Assembly: GCA_951640165.1 (NCBI GenBank)
Contig: OX621245.1
Span: 18,220,330 to 18,284,329 of the forward strand
DNA: 64,000 nucleotides
From: Pseudoips prasinana
Taxonomy: Eukaryota; Arthropoda; Insecta; Lepidoptera; Nolidae
Direction: 5' to 3'
Under the pieces are notes generated by a model, which did no database searches, was not told where the DNA came from, and was given only the letters and a program-made list of their open reading frames with translations. The translations under genes and the position numbers were made by a program. Positions 33,420 to 44,335 of the stretch are shown here, piece by piece; the stretch's first letter is position 1; each line of letters opens with the position of its first letter.

Positions 33420-34379
33420 CTAGTCGACGTGCCGCTTGTATGTTTCCCCGTCGTCTGTTTCTACCAAATAGTGAACCTGCCCCAGCACTCGCAATACCGT
33501 TCCGAATTCCCATTTCTTCATTGGCTTATAACTTCGCACCTGTACTCTTTTGCCTGGAGAGAATATTCTCGTCTGTGGATGTTGGGGAGCACTTCGCCTA
33601 TTATTGGTTAGTGTACCCTTAAATTGCACGTGTAAAAAAGTCCTCACGTCTCTACCAAACATGAGCTCATATGGGCTCTTGCCTGTGCTAGCGCTGGGCG
33701 TCCGTCTCAACTGCTCCTTGATCCCCAGTAGCTTATCTTGTATTGAACTAGAGTCAGGAATCGCAGTCTTCAACGCTCTTTTTACTGTCTGGACTGAGCG
33801 TTCCGCTTGGCCATTTGTAGCCGGATGATAAGGTGCCGAGGTTTTATGTACGATCCCGTTATTTTTCAGAAATGTTTCAAATTCTGTCGATACAAATTGT
33901 CTCCCATTATCAGAAACAATTATCTCAGGATATCCAAATATTACGAATAACTCTTTCAATCTCGCGATACACCATGAACTTGTTGTTATCTTCGTAGGTA
34001 AGATGTCTACCCATTTCGAAAACGCGTCTACAATGATGAACATCATTTGACCTTGCACAGGGCCCGCGAAGTCAATGTGAAGTCGCTGCCAAGGGGCCGC
34101 AGGCATTTCCCAGGGATGGTGTGGTGCTTGTGCCGGTTGATTCTGCTTCAGTCTACATTCACGGCATCCTCTGACTAATGCCTCGATTTCTTTGTCGATG
34201 TTTCTCCAGTAAACGAAACCTCTTGCTAAGAGTTTCATTTTCACTATTCCTAGGTGTCCTGTGTGTATGTCTTCTAGTACTCTCTGTCTCAAGGCGTTTG
34301 GAATCATGACTCTCGTGCCTTTTAAGATGCATCCATCCTGTAACGTCAGCTCGTTGTCATTATACCCGTGTCGCATCAC
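33420..34379 (-). pseudogene. Integrase part of gypsy polyprotein
   Basis: 319 codons. The N-terminal zinc-binding region has HTGHLG and CRECRLKQ. The catalytic core shows LHIDFAGP, SDNGRQFVS and HPATNGQAERSVQ, giving the D, D, E triad in place. The C-terminal part carries VQVRSYKPMKKWEFG before the stop. It would join element cDNA to chromosomal DNA. This frame itself is intact, but it lacks an in-frame connection to upstream pol and so would need frameshifting or is defunct. Confidence 0.9.
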
Positions 34380-35428
34380 ACTCTTTCCCGATTAAGAGCT
34401 TGTAATAAGTTTTCGAATTCAGTGTCTCTTTGAGTTTCTAAAGCGATCTTTTGCCTGTCAATTGCTATGGTGTTAATTTGCTGCAGCTGATATGCACAAT
34501 GAACATCAATAATATTTTTTGCAATTTTGTCTACTGGAAATCTGGATAGATAGTCTGCATTAGCGTTATTTTCCGATGTCCTGTACTCTATACTATAATC
34601 AAAACCAGATAAAAAGTGTGCGTAGTGGAATAGTCTCATCGTACTCATCGCAGGTAATGTTTTATGTGGGTTGAAAATTGTTGTCAAAGGTTTGTGGTCC
34701 GTGATTAATATAAACTTTCTACCATAGCAGTAATGGAAACATTTTTTTATTCCCCAGAAAATTGACGTCGCTTCCTTATCAATTTGGCTGTATTTTCTTT
34801 CACTGGTCGTGAGCGAGCGCGATGCAAAAGCGATGGGTCTATCTGAGCCATCGGCAAGCCGGTGTGAGAGCACGGCACCGAGCCCGTTGCATGAAGCGTC
34901 TGTGGCAAGCACTAATGGCTTGTTCGGGTCAAAATGGACCAGAACCCTTTCACTGAGAATTTCTTGTTTGACTTTTTTAAAAGTTTCTTCACAATTCAAT
35001 GACCAGAAAAATTCTGTGTTTTTCTTTAGTAAGTTGTTAAGTGGACTTGAGATAGATGCGAGATTTGGAATAAATTTATTGTAATAATTGGCCATACCCA
35101 AAAATGTACGTAATTCGTTAATATTATTTGGACGATTCGCCTCCAGTATCGCTTTCACCTTATCTTTGGTTTTGTGAAGCCCGTCTTTATCAATTGTGTG
35201 GCCCAGGTATTGGATACTTTGTTGAATAAAGTGGCATTTGTCTTTGTTCAGCTTCAAATTGTTTTCTTTCAGTTTTTGTAAAACTAATCGAAGGCGATTA
35301 AACAATTGTCCTTCAGATGACCCCTGTATGATAATGTCATCGAAAAAACATTTAACTCCAGTGATGCCCTGTAGTATTCTGTCCATGAATTTCTGCCACA
35401 AGTTAGGTGCCACCTTGATGCCGAACAT
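34376..35428 (-). pseudogene. RT (C-terminal part) and RNase H
   Basis: 350 codons continuing RT after a one-base frame change near 35435. RT shows FGIKVAPNLWQKFM and the catalytic FFDDIII (FDD variant of YxDD), then QYLGHTIDKDGLH and FLGMANYYNKFIPN. RNase H follows with ATDASCNGLGAVL, RKYSQIDKEATSI, ITDHKPLTTIF and NANADYLSRFP. It ends in the overlap with the integrase frame at 34376-34379, so a second frame change (or an ancestral -1 junction) separates it from integrase. Confidence 0.9.
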
Positions 35429-37335
35429 GAGACGGTAGTCCCCTTATGCGTGCTCAGTGTCTGCATTACGGCACTCTGTTCGTCCATTAGCATATGTAGG
35501 TAAGCTTGGCTAATGTCTAAAGTACAGAATACTTTTCCTCCGTTCATTTCTACCAGGATGTCTTCAATTATAGGAATCGGGTATTGTTCGTCAATACAAA
35601 CTTTGTTCAGAGTGACCTTGTAATCGGCGCATAGCCGGATGCTCCCGTTCGGCTTTACTATCGGCACCACCGGTGTTCCCCACTCGGAATTATCTGTTTT
35701 TGTAATGACTCCTTGTTGACATAACCGATCTATTTCTTCGTCTACTTTTTCCTTCAGAGCGTACGGTATCCGTCTTGGCTTAACAAACATTGGTGTTGTG
35801 TTCTCTTTTAAGGCTATGTGTCCTAAATAGTTAGGGATGCAGCCTAGCGTACCATCAAACACACAAGCGTATTCCTCTAACAGGTTGTCCAGCTGTGAAT
35901 GTGTGTTTTCCTTAATAGTATTGATATCAGCCAGATTCAGTTTTATTGAACGTATCCATGCTCGACCGAATATTGGATCCACATCTTGTTTAATTATGTA
36001 TAGTTTTCCATTGAACGATTGATTTTTGTATTTGCAATTGACGTAAACAACACCTAGAGGTTTGATAATTTCTCCAGTGTAAGTCCGCATCGTGACATCA
36101 GTTTTGAATATTTTACGTCCTGTGTTAAGATTCCTGAAATCTTTTACTGACATTGACGATAGGGCTGCTCCCGTGTCGATATCCATTTCCGATTTTTGTC
36201 CCTCTATGTATATATTTATCATATACTTATCATTCTTGTTGGTTCTGATAATATTTGTATTCCAGGGGGTATCATTGTCGATAATGTCCGGAAAATGTGG
36301 CTCTTGTTGTAAAGGTAAATTTTCTTGTTCAATTTGATTGTTATTCTTAGCTGATTGTAAGCAGACTCGCGCAATGTGTCCCATGCGCTGGCATTTGCTA
36401 CACATGTCGTTAATATGTTTACAGACGTTTGCGCGATGATCTGCGCTTCCGCAGCGCATACAATGGCCTCGTAAGTCTCGAATCGTTAAGGCTCTATTAT
36501 TGTTTTTAATTGCGTTCTTTTGTCGTATATTAACTTGAAAGTTGTTTTTTGTAGAGTGTGGTTGAACTAAGAACTTTCCATCTGCCTTTGCTATTTCCAT
36601 CGCCGTTGCTGTACGTACTAGGTCTGTAAAGTCCACTGCGCTTCTGTTTTCTAATAGTTTTGTTTTTATGTCGGTGTCATGCAATCCCCTAATGAATTGT
36701 AATGTTAAAAAGTTGTAACTTATCGAATTTTTACAACCGTTACATGTAAATTCGCAGTCTTGTGCTAATCGTTTCAATTCTGATGTGTATGTCATTATTG
36801 ATTCGTCAACACCCTGCATTCTTGATATGAACCTATGCTGGCAAGCCCATATGCTCGGTTTTGGGTCTATATATTCTTCTAAAAGTTTGACCAGTGCGTC
36901 GAACTCTTGTTCACGGGGGTAGCTGGGTGAGCAGAGATCGTACGCCTTTTGATGCAATTCCGGTGGTAGAGAGGATAATAATATATATATTCTGGTCCGT
37001 GTGTCGTTATAATGGTTTAACTCAAGGTACATCTCTAGTCTTTTCACAAAATTTTTAAAGGATTCTTTTTCAAGAAAAGGTTGTAAATAAATTTTTGGTG
37101 TGTTTGAGTTTGTCAAACTCACGTCGGGCGTGCCATCGCAGCCTTGAGCCATGACCAATGTCGACGGACATTCAGCAGCTGCCGGTGGTGGGTGTAGTTC
37201 GTGGAGTTTCAATTTTATTTGTAAAATATTTTCTTGAGTACTGTACCTCTGTTCTATTTCCAATTCCATGTCTGTTTCATTTTGGGCTTCGATTTGAGTT
37301 TGTACTCGATCGAATTTATTTTCATAATTCACCAA
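35284..37335 (-). pseudogene. Gag-protease-RT (N-terminal part), frameshifted
   Basis: A 683-codon open frame in which a TTG is the first usable codon. The true gag start is probably the ATG at 37459, in another frame, which runs about 45 codons before a stop, so a frameshift lies between about 37335 and 37350. Residues about 85-270 form a retrotransposon gag region. Two CCHC zinc knuckles (CMRCGSADHRANVC and CSKCQRMGHIARVC) lie near 290-325, and the protease motif DTGAALS is near 387. The RT N-terminal half (WGTPVVPIVKPNG, LCADYK, LDISQAYLH) lies near 520-605. Reading then leaves the frame at about 35440; the last roughly 50 codons are out-of-frame. Confidence 0.9.
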
Positions 37336-37460
37336 CGAGTCTTATGTTTGCTTCGTACTCCGTAATTCTTCCGTTCATCTGTGATAATTGGTGTTGCAGC
37401 TTCGTCAGCTGGCCGGGTATCGATTCACGTGTTCTTTGGAGTCGCGTAAGTTCTTCCATC

Positions 37461-37611
37461 GGTTATATCTTTATAAAAAGACTGTTCATTATGTAAACAT
37501 TTATTTACAATACGGAAAACAATTATTGAATGACAGACGTGTCAATTGAAAACCTTTTACGCTCTCACCATAGAGGTATTAAATACCATGGAGGTATGTA
37601 GGTATGCAACA
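37461..37611 (-). repeat. 5' LTR
   Basis: 151 bp, identical to the 3' LTR except the innermost base (AACC instead of AACA at the gag side). It is followed after one base by an ATG. Confidence 0.95.
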
Positions 37612-37960
37612 AATAGAAATAAACTAATTAACACGATGACGACGCGCAGGTACAGCTATTGTCATCTATCTATACAAATCCATTGGAAGTTATCCTAAAC
37701 TTAGTATGTGAGTCAGTGAAAAATTTTATAATGAAAATATGCTTTAAAAGGGCGTGTTTTTTTCTGTATACCGTTTCTGACAGAAACGGCATACAAAATT
37801 TTAATGGAATGGCCTATCCTTAGTTATTCACATTCATTACACAGTTTCTCAAAGTGAGTATTTCAGGTATGTTGGGACTTTATGTTGTAGGTTACATTGG
37901 TCATCATTCAAAATTGTTGCGGACGAAGTCGCTGGTAACAGTTAAGTTTATATATAAATG
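37612..37960 (+). repeat. Older Helitron-like repeat, right part with 3' end
   Basis: Resumes after the LTR element. It ends near 37945 with CATCATTCAAAATTGTTGCG, GACGAAGTCGCTGG and TAACAGTTAAG, a decayed version of the 3' end seen on the minus strand of the tandem units (AAAATTGTCGCGGAC...CAGCTAG). Confidence 0.5.
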
Positions 37961-39429
37961 GAACATACGAGGCAGTTACAGTCACATTTTTGATCGTTTT
38001 TTTGGAAGATAGTGAACATGGAAACGAAAAGAAGAACGTTGCATTCAGTCTGATATTTAAAAAAAACGGCTACGTACCCGTAGGGCGTTTGGGAACTGTT
38101 CAAAATTTATATCGTAATTTTCAGCGTGCTCAGTTGGAAGGAAATGTTAGTTTAATCATTTTTCGTTTCCGCTAATAAAGCCGGTGAATATATATGTCTA
38201 TATTATATTATTATTTATACACATATTGTGAGTAATGATTAGGTTATGTAGTGGATTACATCTTACCTGAGAAGGATTTGTTCATTTCTAATTTCTTCAA
38301 GTCATTTGACGTCGCAGTTTTTGGTGTCCAACACCAGCACAACACCATTCGAAAATATATTCGAAATCTGGAACAAAATATTCAATTAGGTATGTCTAGG
38401 GTAATCTAAAGATATTTCTTATGAGGTTACGTTCAATTCACCGTATTATATTCTATTACCATAGTTATTAACTCTGAGGCGTCTCATACCCAACATATAG
38501 TAATAAATATGTTGGGCATGAGAAGCTTCAGACTTTTGCGGTTTTGTAACCATATAGCGAAAGGGGAATATAGATTTAACTACTAAGTAAAAATATATTT
38601 CCGTATTCTTCAATATATTTATTTATTAATTTATTCTTTAGTTAAGCATCTTGTCTCATTCACACTCCACGTTAAATAGATGGCTCACCTGTGATTATTT
38701 GTAATTACACAATTTTAAAATTTATATTTAAAGTTGTATTGTTTGCCTTATCTTTGAATGTTTAGTACCTACATCTAAAACGCATAAATAATCACTTTTA
38801 ATTCTACAGTGCATTAGGTCTGCATTCTTAAACTTTATGGAATAAAAATTAAATTTGTATTTTATTATATTTACCAACTTATTTTAAAAAAATTCAACGA
38901 CCATCTTAAATGGATTCGTCTTAACGTGAAATTAGCTTGTTTCAGCAACAACAGCAGCTGAGCTAAATGGACGCCTGCAACCTTAATCTTTTACTTCCAT
39001 TTCTTTTAACTCTGCCATCACAAATAGTTAAGACCATACTAATGAAATATTTTCTTAGTAAAACATTTCCAGTAGCACGGTGACTTAATAATGAACGTGG
39101 CGTTCAGAAGCTGAAATAACTGCAGAAAAACTTATTAATTATAATTAAATTAGAAGCCTAGTGTGATATAACGGGATTTTAATGAAGAAATTTTGCTTTT
39201 TCAACGTCGTAGTTACTGTGAAAATTTATAACAATTTAATCTCGTTATTTCATTATTTTTTTATTTTTTATAAAATCTAATTTTGTTATTGATTGTTTTA
39301 TTTCGTAATACATTAACCTAAGCTACACGAAGATATTTTAATTTGATTCGAATTTGGGTATATTTCTCTAGTTCTAGATTTTTTTAATAGTTTCGTTTTA
39401 GTTTTTTGATAAAGTAAAATTTTATGTGT
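37961..39429. other. No gene recognised; imperfect inverted repeat
   Basis: AT-rich. An imperfect inverted repeat (arms 38475-38499 and 38508-38532, about 3 mismatches) is present. The plus-strand frame at 37990-38175 has no family I recognise. Confidence 0.35.
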
Positions 39430-39640
39430 TCAGCGCAGTGGTCAAGACGGTCGCCTCGCCACTTCGTATCCCGGGTTTGATTCTCGTGCAGGCCAGCTAT
39501 TTGTGTGACCCATAAAAAGTTTATCTGAGTCTGGAAGTACTTTGGGTCCATCCATTATATGTTATATATATAATGGATGGACCCAAAGTACTAGGGAAGA
39601 TAGGGATTATATGAGTATTCCACGACACAGGGTTCAATTT
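39430..39640 (+). mobile_element. tRNA-headed SINE, family C, copy 3
   Basis: Head CAGCGCAGTGGTCAAGACGG, B box GGGTTTGATTCTCG, and body GAGTCTGGAAGTAC. It is interrupted by a 25-bp inverted duplication (39536-39592), then ends with CACGACACAGGGTTCAATT. Confidence 0.75.
39536..39592. repeat. Perfect inverted duplication, 25-bp arms, inside a SINE
   Basis: Arms 39536-39560 and 39568-39592 are exact complements with a 7-base spacer. The sister SINE at 54893 lacks the right arm, so it is an insertion of an inverted copy. Confidence 0.95.
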
Positions 39641-40308
39641 CACTTGTTATTTTAAAATAAATGATTTTGAGGAAACAATGCAATAACTAAAGTATTAAAA
39701 CGTTGCGGTAACCGTGTCACTTTGTTCGTTGTAAATTCTATTTAAACAATCCATTGTGACACAATTTGCTCCACTGACTTTTCTTTTGACAAATTATTCA
39801 AATGAGTATAGCAGAACTCTAACCACAAACATCTTTATACAATTAGTTCCATGATTTTCATTTACACCACCAAAATAATTCAATATTTTATAAACCTGTT
39901 AACCAAGTAAAGTAAATTTATTATATAAGATATAGTACCTAAAAATAAAGTAACTGAAAGAATGGTTTTTTTATAAAAAAAAATTGTCTTATAACTACAA
40001 TCAACAATCATCGTTATCTATGCAATACTTTGCAAAATACTAGTTAATTCTATCAATGATGACATTATAATATTGCTAATGAAAAAAATATTAAGAATTT
40101 AAATGATTCACTTTTTTAAAACTTTGTAAAACATGCATTGCATGTAATTCACTGAACTTCCATGGAATCAAATTTTAAGAATTGTATAAAAAATAATTCA
40201 AATACATTTAATTGTTAATTATTGCATATTCTATTATTACATAATCTTTAAAACTTTCAGGTTTTAATTAAACTTTAATCGGATAATATACTAATAAATA
40301 TATTCACA
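39641..40308. other. AT-rich sequence, nothing recognised
   Basis: No frame, repeat or RNA gene recognised. Confidence 0.4.
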
Positions 40309-40422
40309 GAAAAACGCTGCTAACTGTTCTCTGGCAGGTATTCCCTCGGTCGATTGCTACGCCCCCCACGTGATGAGATGGGGTGATAATATTCTAAGCC
40401 ATCACCACACAGCAGAATACAA
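40309..40422 (-). mobile_element. RTE-derived short repeat (family F), partial
   Basis: CACAGAAAAACGCTGCTAAC to ATCACCACACAGCAG, the leader half of the family, minus strand. Confidence 0.65.
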
Positions 40423-40703
40423 ATAGGTATATTATAGATAAACTATATCTAGACTCAGATACAAAAAAATACCATTCTCTGCTTGAATTCTACATTCTCT
40501 ACTCATACAGAAAATCATTATATTGTATAGATTTAATTAAACTAGTATCCATTTTATATTTTGGATCAAATTGATGCTAAATAAGAGCTCTTAACTAAAG
40601 TAACAATGTTAAGTAAACTTTGAGCTAGGTGCGGAGTGCTAGCAAACAATACTTGAGATCCCAAACATTACTAACATTGTTTACTAAGTACAGTTTAACT
40701 TAC

Positions 40704-40880
40704 TCTATCAATATCCTTTCGCAACTGTTTGTTCATCGCATCTTGCAACTTCTGAGATTGAGAATATTCTACCTCTACACTTGGCATTATTCCAGCTGCA
40801 TTTAGTTTATGGATTGCTTCCAAATTTTTTGACCAATAAATTTTAATTTTATATTCTACAGCTATTTTTAAAAGAACTGC
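40704..40880 (-). other. Possible unidentified exon (minus strand)
   Basis: The minus strand is open for about 60 codons up to an excellent donor, GATAGA/GTAAGTT, at 40704/40703 in phase 0. The C-terminal half of the frame is rich in charged, helix-forming residues (MPSVEVEYSQSQKLQDAMNK, then QLRKDIDR). An ATG at the start of that segment could be a translation start, making this a first coding exon. I recognise no family. It has the same strand as the receptor exon, but no link is shown. Confidence 0.3.
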
Positions 40881-40884
40881 CAAA

Positions 40885-41335
40885 CGAACTTTGAAATATG
40901 GGAGTATTATGCAGTTTCGTAAAAAAAAACAAATGAAAGCATGAAAGCTGAATATTACCGCCGAGGGAATATAATGTTTTTATCGCCTCGTAGTATTGAG
41001 ATACTTAAAATTCAAGAGGCGAATCTGAAAGCCGATGTTGACCTTTGCGAAGACAACATTACAATACGCTATAAATATAAACCCCATAGCGATATAGAAC
41101 ATCCACAACGCTAAGCCTTGTATGTACCTACTGGGTGTAGATATACATTTCCATTTCAATGATCAAACAAAACTTTCTTTGTTGGCTTAAAAAGTGGTTA
41201 AAAGTTTAATTAAGTGTCTAAGTATAATACAAGTTTTGACTAGAATAAAATCATAAGGGACGAAAAGTCTGTATAATGAGATTTTTTAGCTGAAGAGCTA
41301 CAAATAATATAATGAAGGAAACTTAAATCAACCGG
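40885..41335. other. No gene recognised
   Basis: Moderately AT-rich; no repeat or exon identified. Confidence 0.4.
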
Positions 41336-41833
41336 TTTTAGGTTTCCGTAGCCAAATGGCAAAAAACGGAACCCTTATAGATTCGTCATGTCTGTCTGTC
41401 TGTCCGTCCGTATGTCACAGCCACTTATTTCCGAAACTATAAAAGCTGTACTGTTAAAACTTGGTAAGAAGATGTATTCGGTGAACCGCATTAAGGTTTT
41501 CACACAAAAATAGAAAAAGAACAATAATTTTGGAGGGTCCCCATACATAGAATGGAAACTCAAAAAATGTTTTTTCATCGTACAATTTTTTTTCATGTAT
41601 GGACATGTGGGGTGTCTATGGATAGGTCTTCAAAAATGATATTGAGATTTCTAATATAATTTTTTTTTCTAAACTGAATAGTTTGCGCGAGAGACACTTC
41701 CAAAAGTTGTAAAATGAGTGCCTTAATACATCATAAATCGTAAACCGCAATTTGCGTTCATTTAATCAACTGAAAGACTTGCTGCCACGGAACCCTTCAT
41801 GGGCGAGTCCGACTCGCACTTGGCCGGTTTTTT
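41336..41833 (+). repeat. Interspersed repeat (family G), copy 2
   Basis: Same landmarks as 17691-18210: AACGGAACCCTTATAGATTC, TGTCTGTCTGTCTGTCCG, ATGTGGGGTGTCTATGGATA, GGAACCCTTCATGGGCGAG and the ending TTGGCCGGTTTTTT. The two copies differ by many substitutions and short indels, so they are old. Confidence 0.75.
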
Positions 41834-42016
41834 AATATTTCACTGTGACATAAAAATATTATTTTAATAAAAACTGTATGCAATACAAACCAATATTAAA
41901 TAAAAAGTTTATGCGTACAATAATTTCGCATAGGAAGTTTCTTGCGCCCAAAGTCTGTTAATTTTATTTTGTATAAGTAAATAGACGTTTAAAAATCAAT
42001 GCTTTGCGCATAAGGG

Positions 42017-42990
42017 TTTTGAATCATCATCATCATCATATCCGCCAATAGCCATCCACTGTTAAACAAAGGCCTCACCCAAGGATCTTCATAATGGCTG
42101 GTCCTGCGCTGCCTGCATCCAGCAGCCTCCCAGGACCTTTGAATGATCGTCGATCTACCTTTGCAGAGGGTCTGGTCACGCTCCGTCGTCCGAATCGTGG
42201 TTACCACTCAAGAACCTTTCTACCTCAGCGGCCTTCGGTTCTACAAGCTAGTGCCCCGCTCACTGCCGCTTATGTTTGGCAATCCGTATTAATTTTTTTT
42301 TAACTATGGTACGCCTACGGGTTTCAACCGTTCTGATTCGGCCGCGCAGGGCAAAGCCCTCTGCTTTGCTCTTTGGGTGACCTTGAGTATTCCTGAGGCC
42401 CAAAGTAAGCCACCAAGTCTTTGTTCCACAAGTCATTACTGGTAACAAACACTGGCGAAGAACAACGATTGGCAGTTGACTAGACACACTGCAGTATTTG
42501 GGATAAGTTCTTTGACTTGAGACTCGGACAGCACTGCCCAGTCAAGCTGGATTCTACGATTGACCTCTTTCTCGAAGTTGGACTTGGGTCTACAACTTCA
42601 AGTGCAATGTGTTTACTGGTGTGGGTGCACATGAGTAGGGGGGGGGGGTGTCTTATTTATATAAATTTTTACAGCCACTTACAACTCTTACTTAGACTCC
42701 ACTGTCAGGTCATCGAACATAATGCTGAAGTCTAAGCCATGACTACTATGTCATTGGCAATTCAAAGGAGAGTGATGTTGTCGCCAATCAATTCGACGCC
42801 AAACGACATCTTCCAATGCAATGTTGTACAGTTTCGGATATATGATGCCTCACGCCTCGCTACAATTGTATAGATTTCGAGTTCTTGTCCTGAAGTCGGG
42901 CTGACATGGTGGCGTTCTCGTACATACACTCACCTCGATATACGAGTAGTCAATTTGGCACCTTTGAAGAGACCTCAGCACGGCCCACGC
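42017..42990 (-). mobile_element. RTE element, 3' half with (GAT)n tail
   Basis: Minus-strand RTE copy, 5'-truncated near 42990 and ending in (GAT)n at 42017-42035. It overlaps the region around 3030-3240 of the first copy (AACGCCACCATGTCAGCCCG on the minus strand). It continues past it to the C-terminal end, with peptide traces QCLLPVMTCGTKTWWLTLG and RIAKHKRQ. Many stops, frame changes and a large loss around the FADD region are present. A run of ten G (plus strand, 42638-42647) lies inside. Confidence 0.8.
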
Positions 42991-43067
42991 AGCGTATGTA
43001 TTTATTCTACATTGCTATAGGTATTCAATATGAGAGTTTAATTCGGCGTGTAAAAGAATCTCAAAAA

Positions 43068-43227
43068 TCCTACTGATATTATAAATGCGAAAGTATTTGA
43101 GTGTGTGACTGTCTATGTTTGTTAGTTCTTCACGTTTTCACGTCACGAGTTAGCTGACATTCTGGATTAACACATAGGGTATAATATATAAAGTTTAATA
43201 CGGGTAAAACCGCGGGGTCACAGCTAG
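43068..43227 (+). mobile_element. Lep1-like non-autonomous Helitron, complete ends
   Basis: 160 bp from TCCTACTGATATTATAAATG to GGGTCACAGCTAG, inserted between A (43067) and T (43228) with no target duplication. A GC-rich ACCGCGGGGT stretch precedes the CTAG end. It has the 5'-TC and CTAG-3' hallmarks, no coding capacity, and would be mobilised by a Rep/helicase in trans. Confidence 0.75.
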
Positions 43228-43784
43228 TATTTAATAAAGTAGGCAATAAAGAGATTGGACCGATGAATACCGCTGATACAAGCCCATTTCGAAATACCTG
43301 AGTGCAGAGAACAACAAGGAACTAGTTATAAAACTGAATTGCAGGCTGCCAGAACAACTTTAAATGAGGTTGAATTTGAAACAATTTGAGATAACCAACA
43401 TTTAGATTCAAGTAGGTATTTGCCTTACTAAAAATAACGTTATATCCAACGTTATTTTTAGTAGTTACGCGAGCTGCTCGTCCGATGTAGAGGCAGATAA
43501 AGTTTAATCGATACTATTGGAAAGTAAGGCTTTACAAAGAAGATAATATGTAAATGTATATTTCATAAATGATTTATTTCATCTCCACAAATTACGTGAT
43601 ATTAACATGAAACAAATTATGTTGACAAAATGTATGAAGTTGCATCTTGTGGGAGATATATCGGATTGTGTAATGCCACGAGAGTTTCGTGTAATTTCCT
43701 GTAGAGCCTATAGTACTATTTCGACAAATGCTACAGTGGATTATGATTTTAAATTAAAAATACCATTTATAAATCAAATTTCAT
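43228..43784. other. No gene; 16-bp inverted repeat
   Basis: Perfect arms 43426-43441 and 43448-43463 (TACTAAAAATAACGTT) with a 6-base loop. Otherwise unrecognised. Confidence 0.45.
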
Positions 43785-44335
43785 TATGTCAGCCCAATTA
43801 CGTCCACAGCTGGACAAAAGCCTCCCCAAAGAATAGGGGATATGTCATAATCGTCACGCTTGGCTGACGGGTTGGTGATCGCAATTTGGTGGTGTGGTGG
43901 TCATAGTATTGTAATGTAATTGTTCTCTATGTTATTTTTAAGTATTGTATTGTATTAGTGTATTTTTATAATTGGTGCTTGTTGGCCTTTAATTTAATAA
44001 ATAATAATAATAATAAATAAATAAAAGTTCACAGAAAAACACTGCTTCCGTTCTTTGGTAGGTACCTGACCTCTTTCCGGTCGTGTCGCTGGTCGTCCCA
44101 TCGGATCATGAGAGTTATGGAATAGAAAGTGCTCCTGTTTTTGCGCACACACTTGAGCACTATAATATGTCCCGCGCAGATGGCTAATCTCTATTGAGAC
44201 TAGCCGCCGTAGCTGGAATTCGGCTACTAGGAAATTATTATTAGTCCCTCGGGACGATTTCTGCGCCCCCCACGGGATGAGATGGGGTAATAATATTCTA
44301 TGCCGTCACCACACAGCAAATTTAGAAAATCAAAT
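43785..44335 (-). mobile_element. RTE-derived repeat (family F) carrying two nested insertions
   Basis: Family F sequence occurs at 43785-43900, 44028-44063 and 44243-44335. Between the pieces lie an AT-rich insert ending (AAT)n (about 43901-44027) and a family D SINE piece (44064-44242). The order and continuity of the F parts match the intact copy at 54325-54540. Confidence 0.65.
44064..44242 (+). mobile_element. SINE family D, 5'-truncated, nested in family F
   Basis: TACCTGACCTCTTTCCGGTC through TTGCGCACACACTTGAGCAC and CTATTGAGACTAGCCGCCG to TTATTATTAG. It lacks the tRNA-like head present in the copies at 55510 and 62990. Confidence 0.7.

Larger units (their letters stand above)
33163..37611 (-). 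mobile_element. Ty3/gypsy LTR retrotransposon, recent but defective
   Basis: A 4449-bp element with LTRs 33163-33313 and 37461-37611, and a 5-bp target duplication AATAG at 33158-33162 and 37612-37616. Gag, protease, reverse transcriptase, RNase H and integrase lie in that order on the minus strand, with integrase after RNase H as in Ty3/gypsy. There is no envelope-like frame. The LTRs differ at one position only (the base at 37461), so insertion is recent. Frameshifts in gag and RT nevertheless make this copy defective. It is possibly related to the Mag-type lineage, but this is a guess from sequence style. Confidence 0.92.

Noticed and set aside
33248..33828. Plus-strand frames over the LTR element 3' region
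   Set aside because: Antisense shadows of integrase and LTR.
42638..42647. Run of ten G as possible G-quadruplex or regulatory site
   Set aside because: A single homopolymer inside a decayed RTE copy, without spaced G-tracts.
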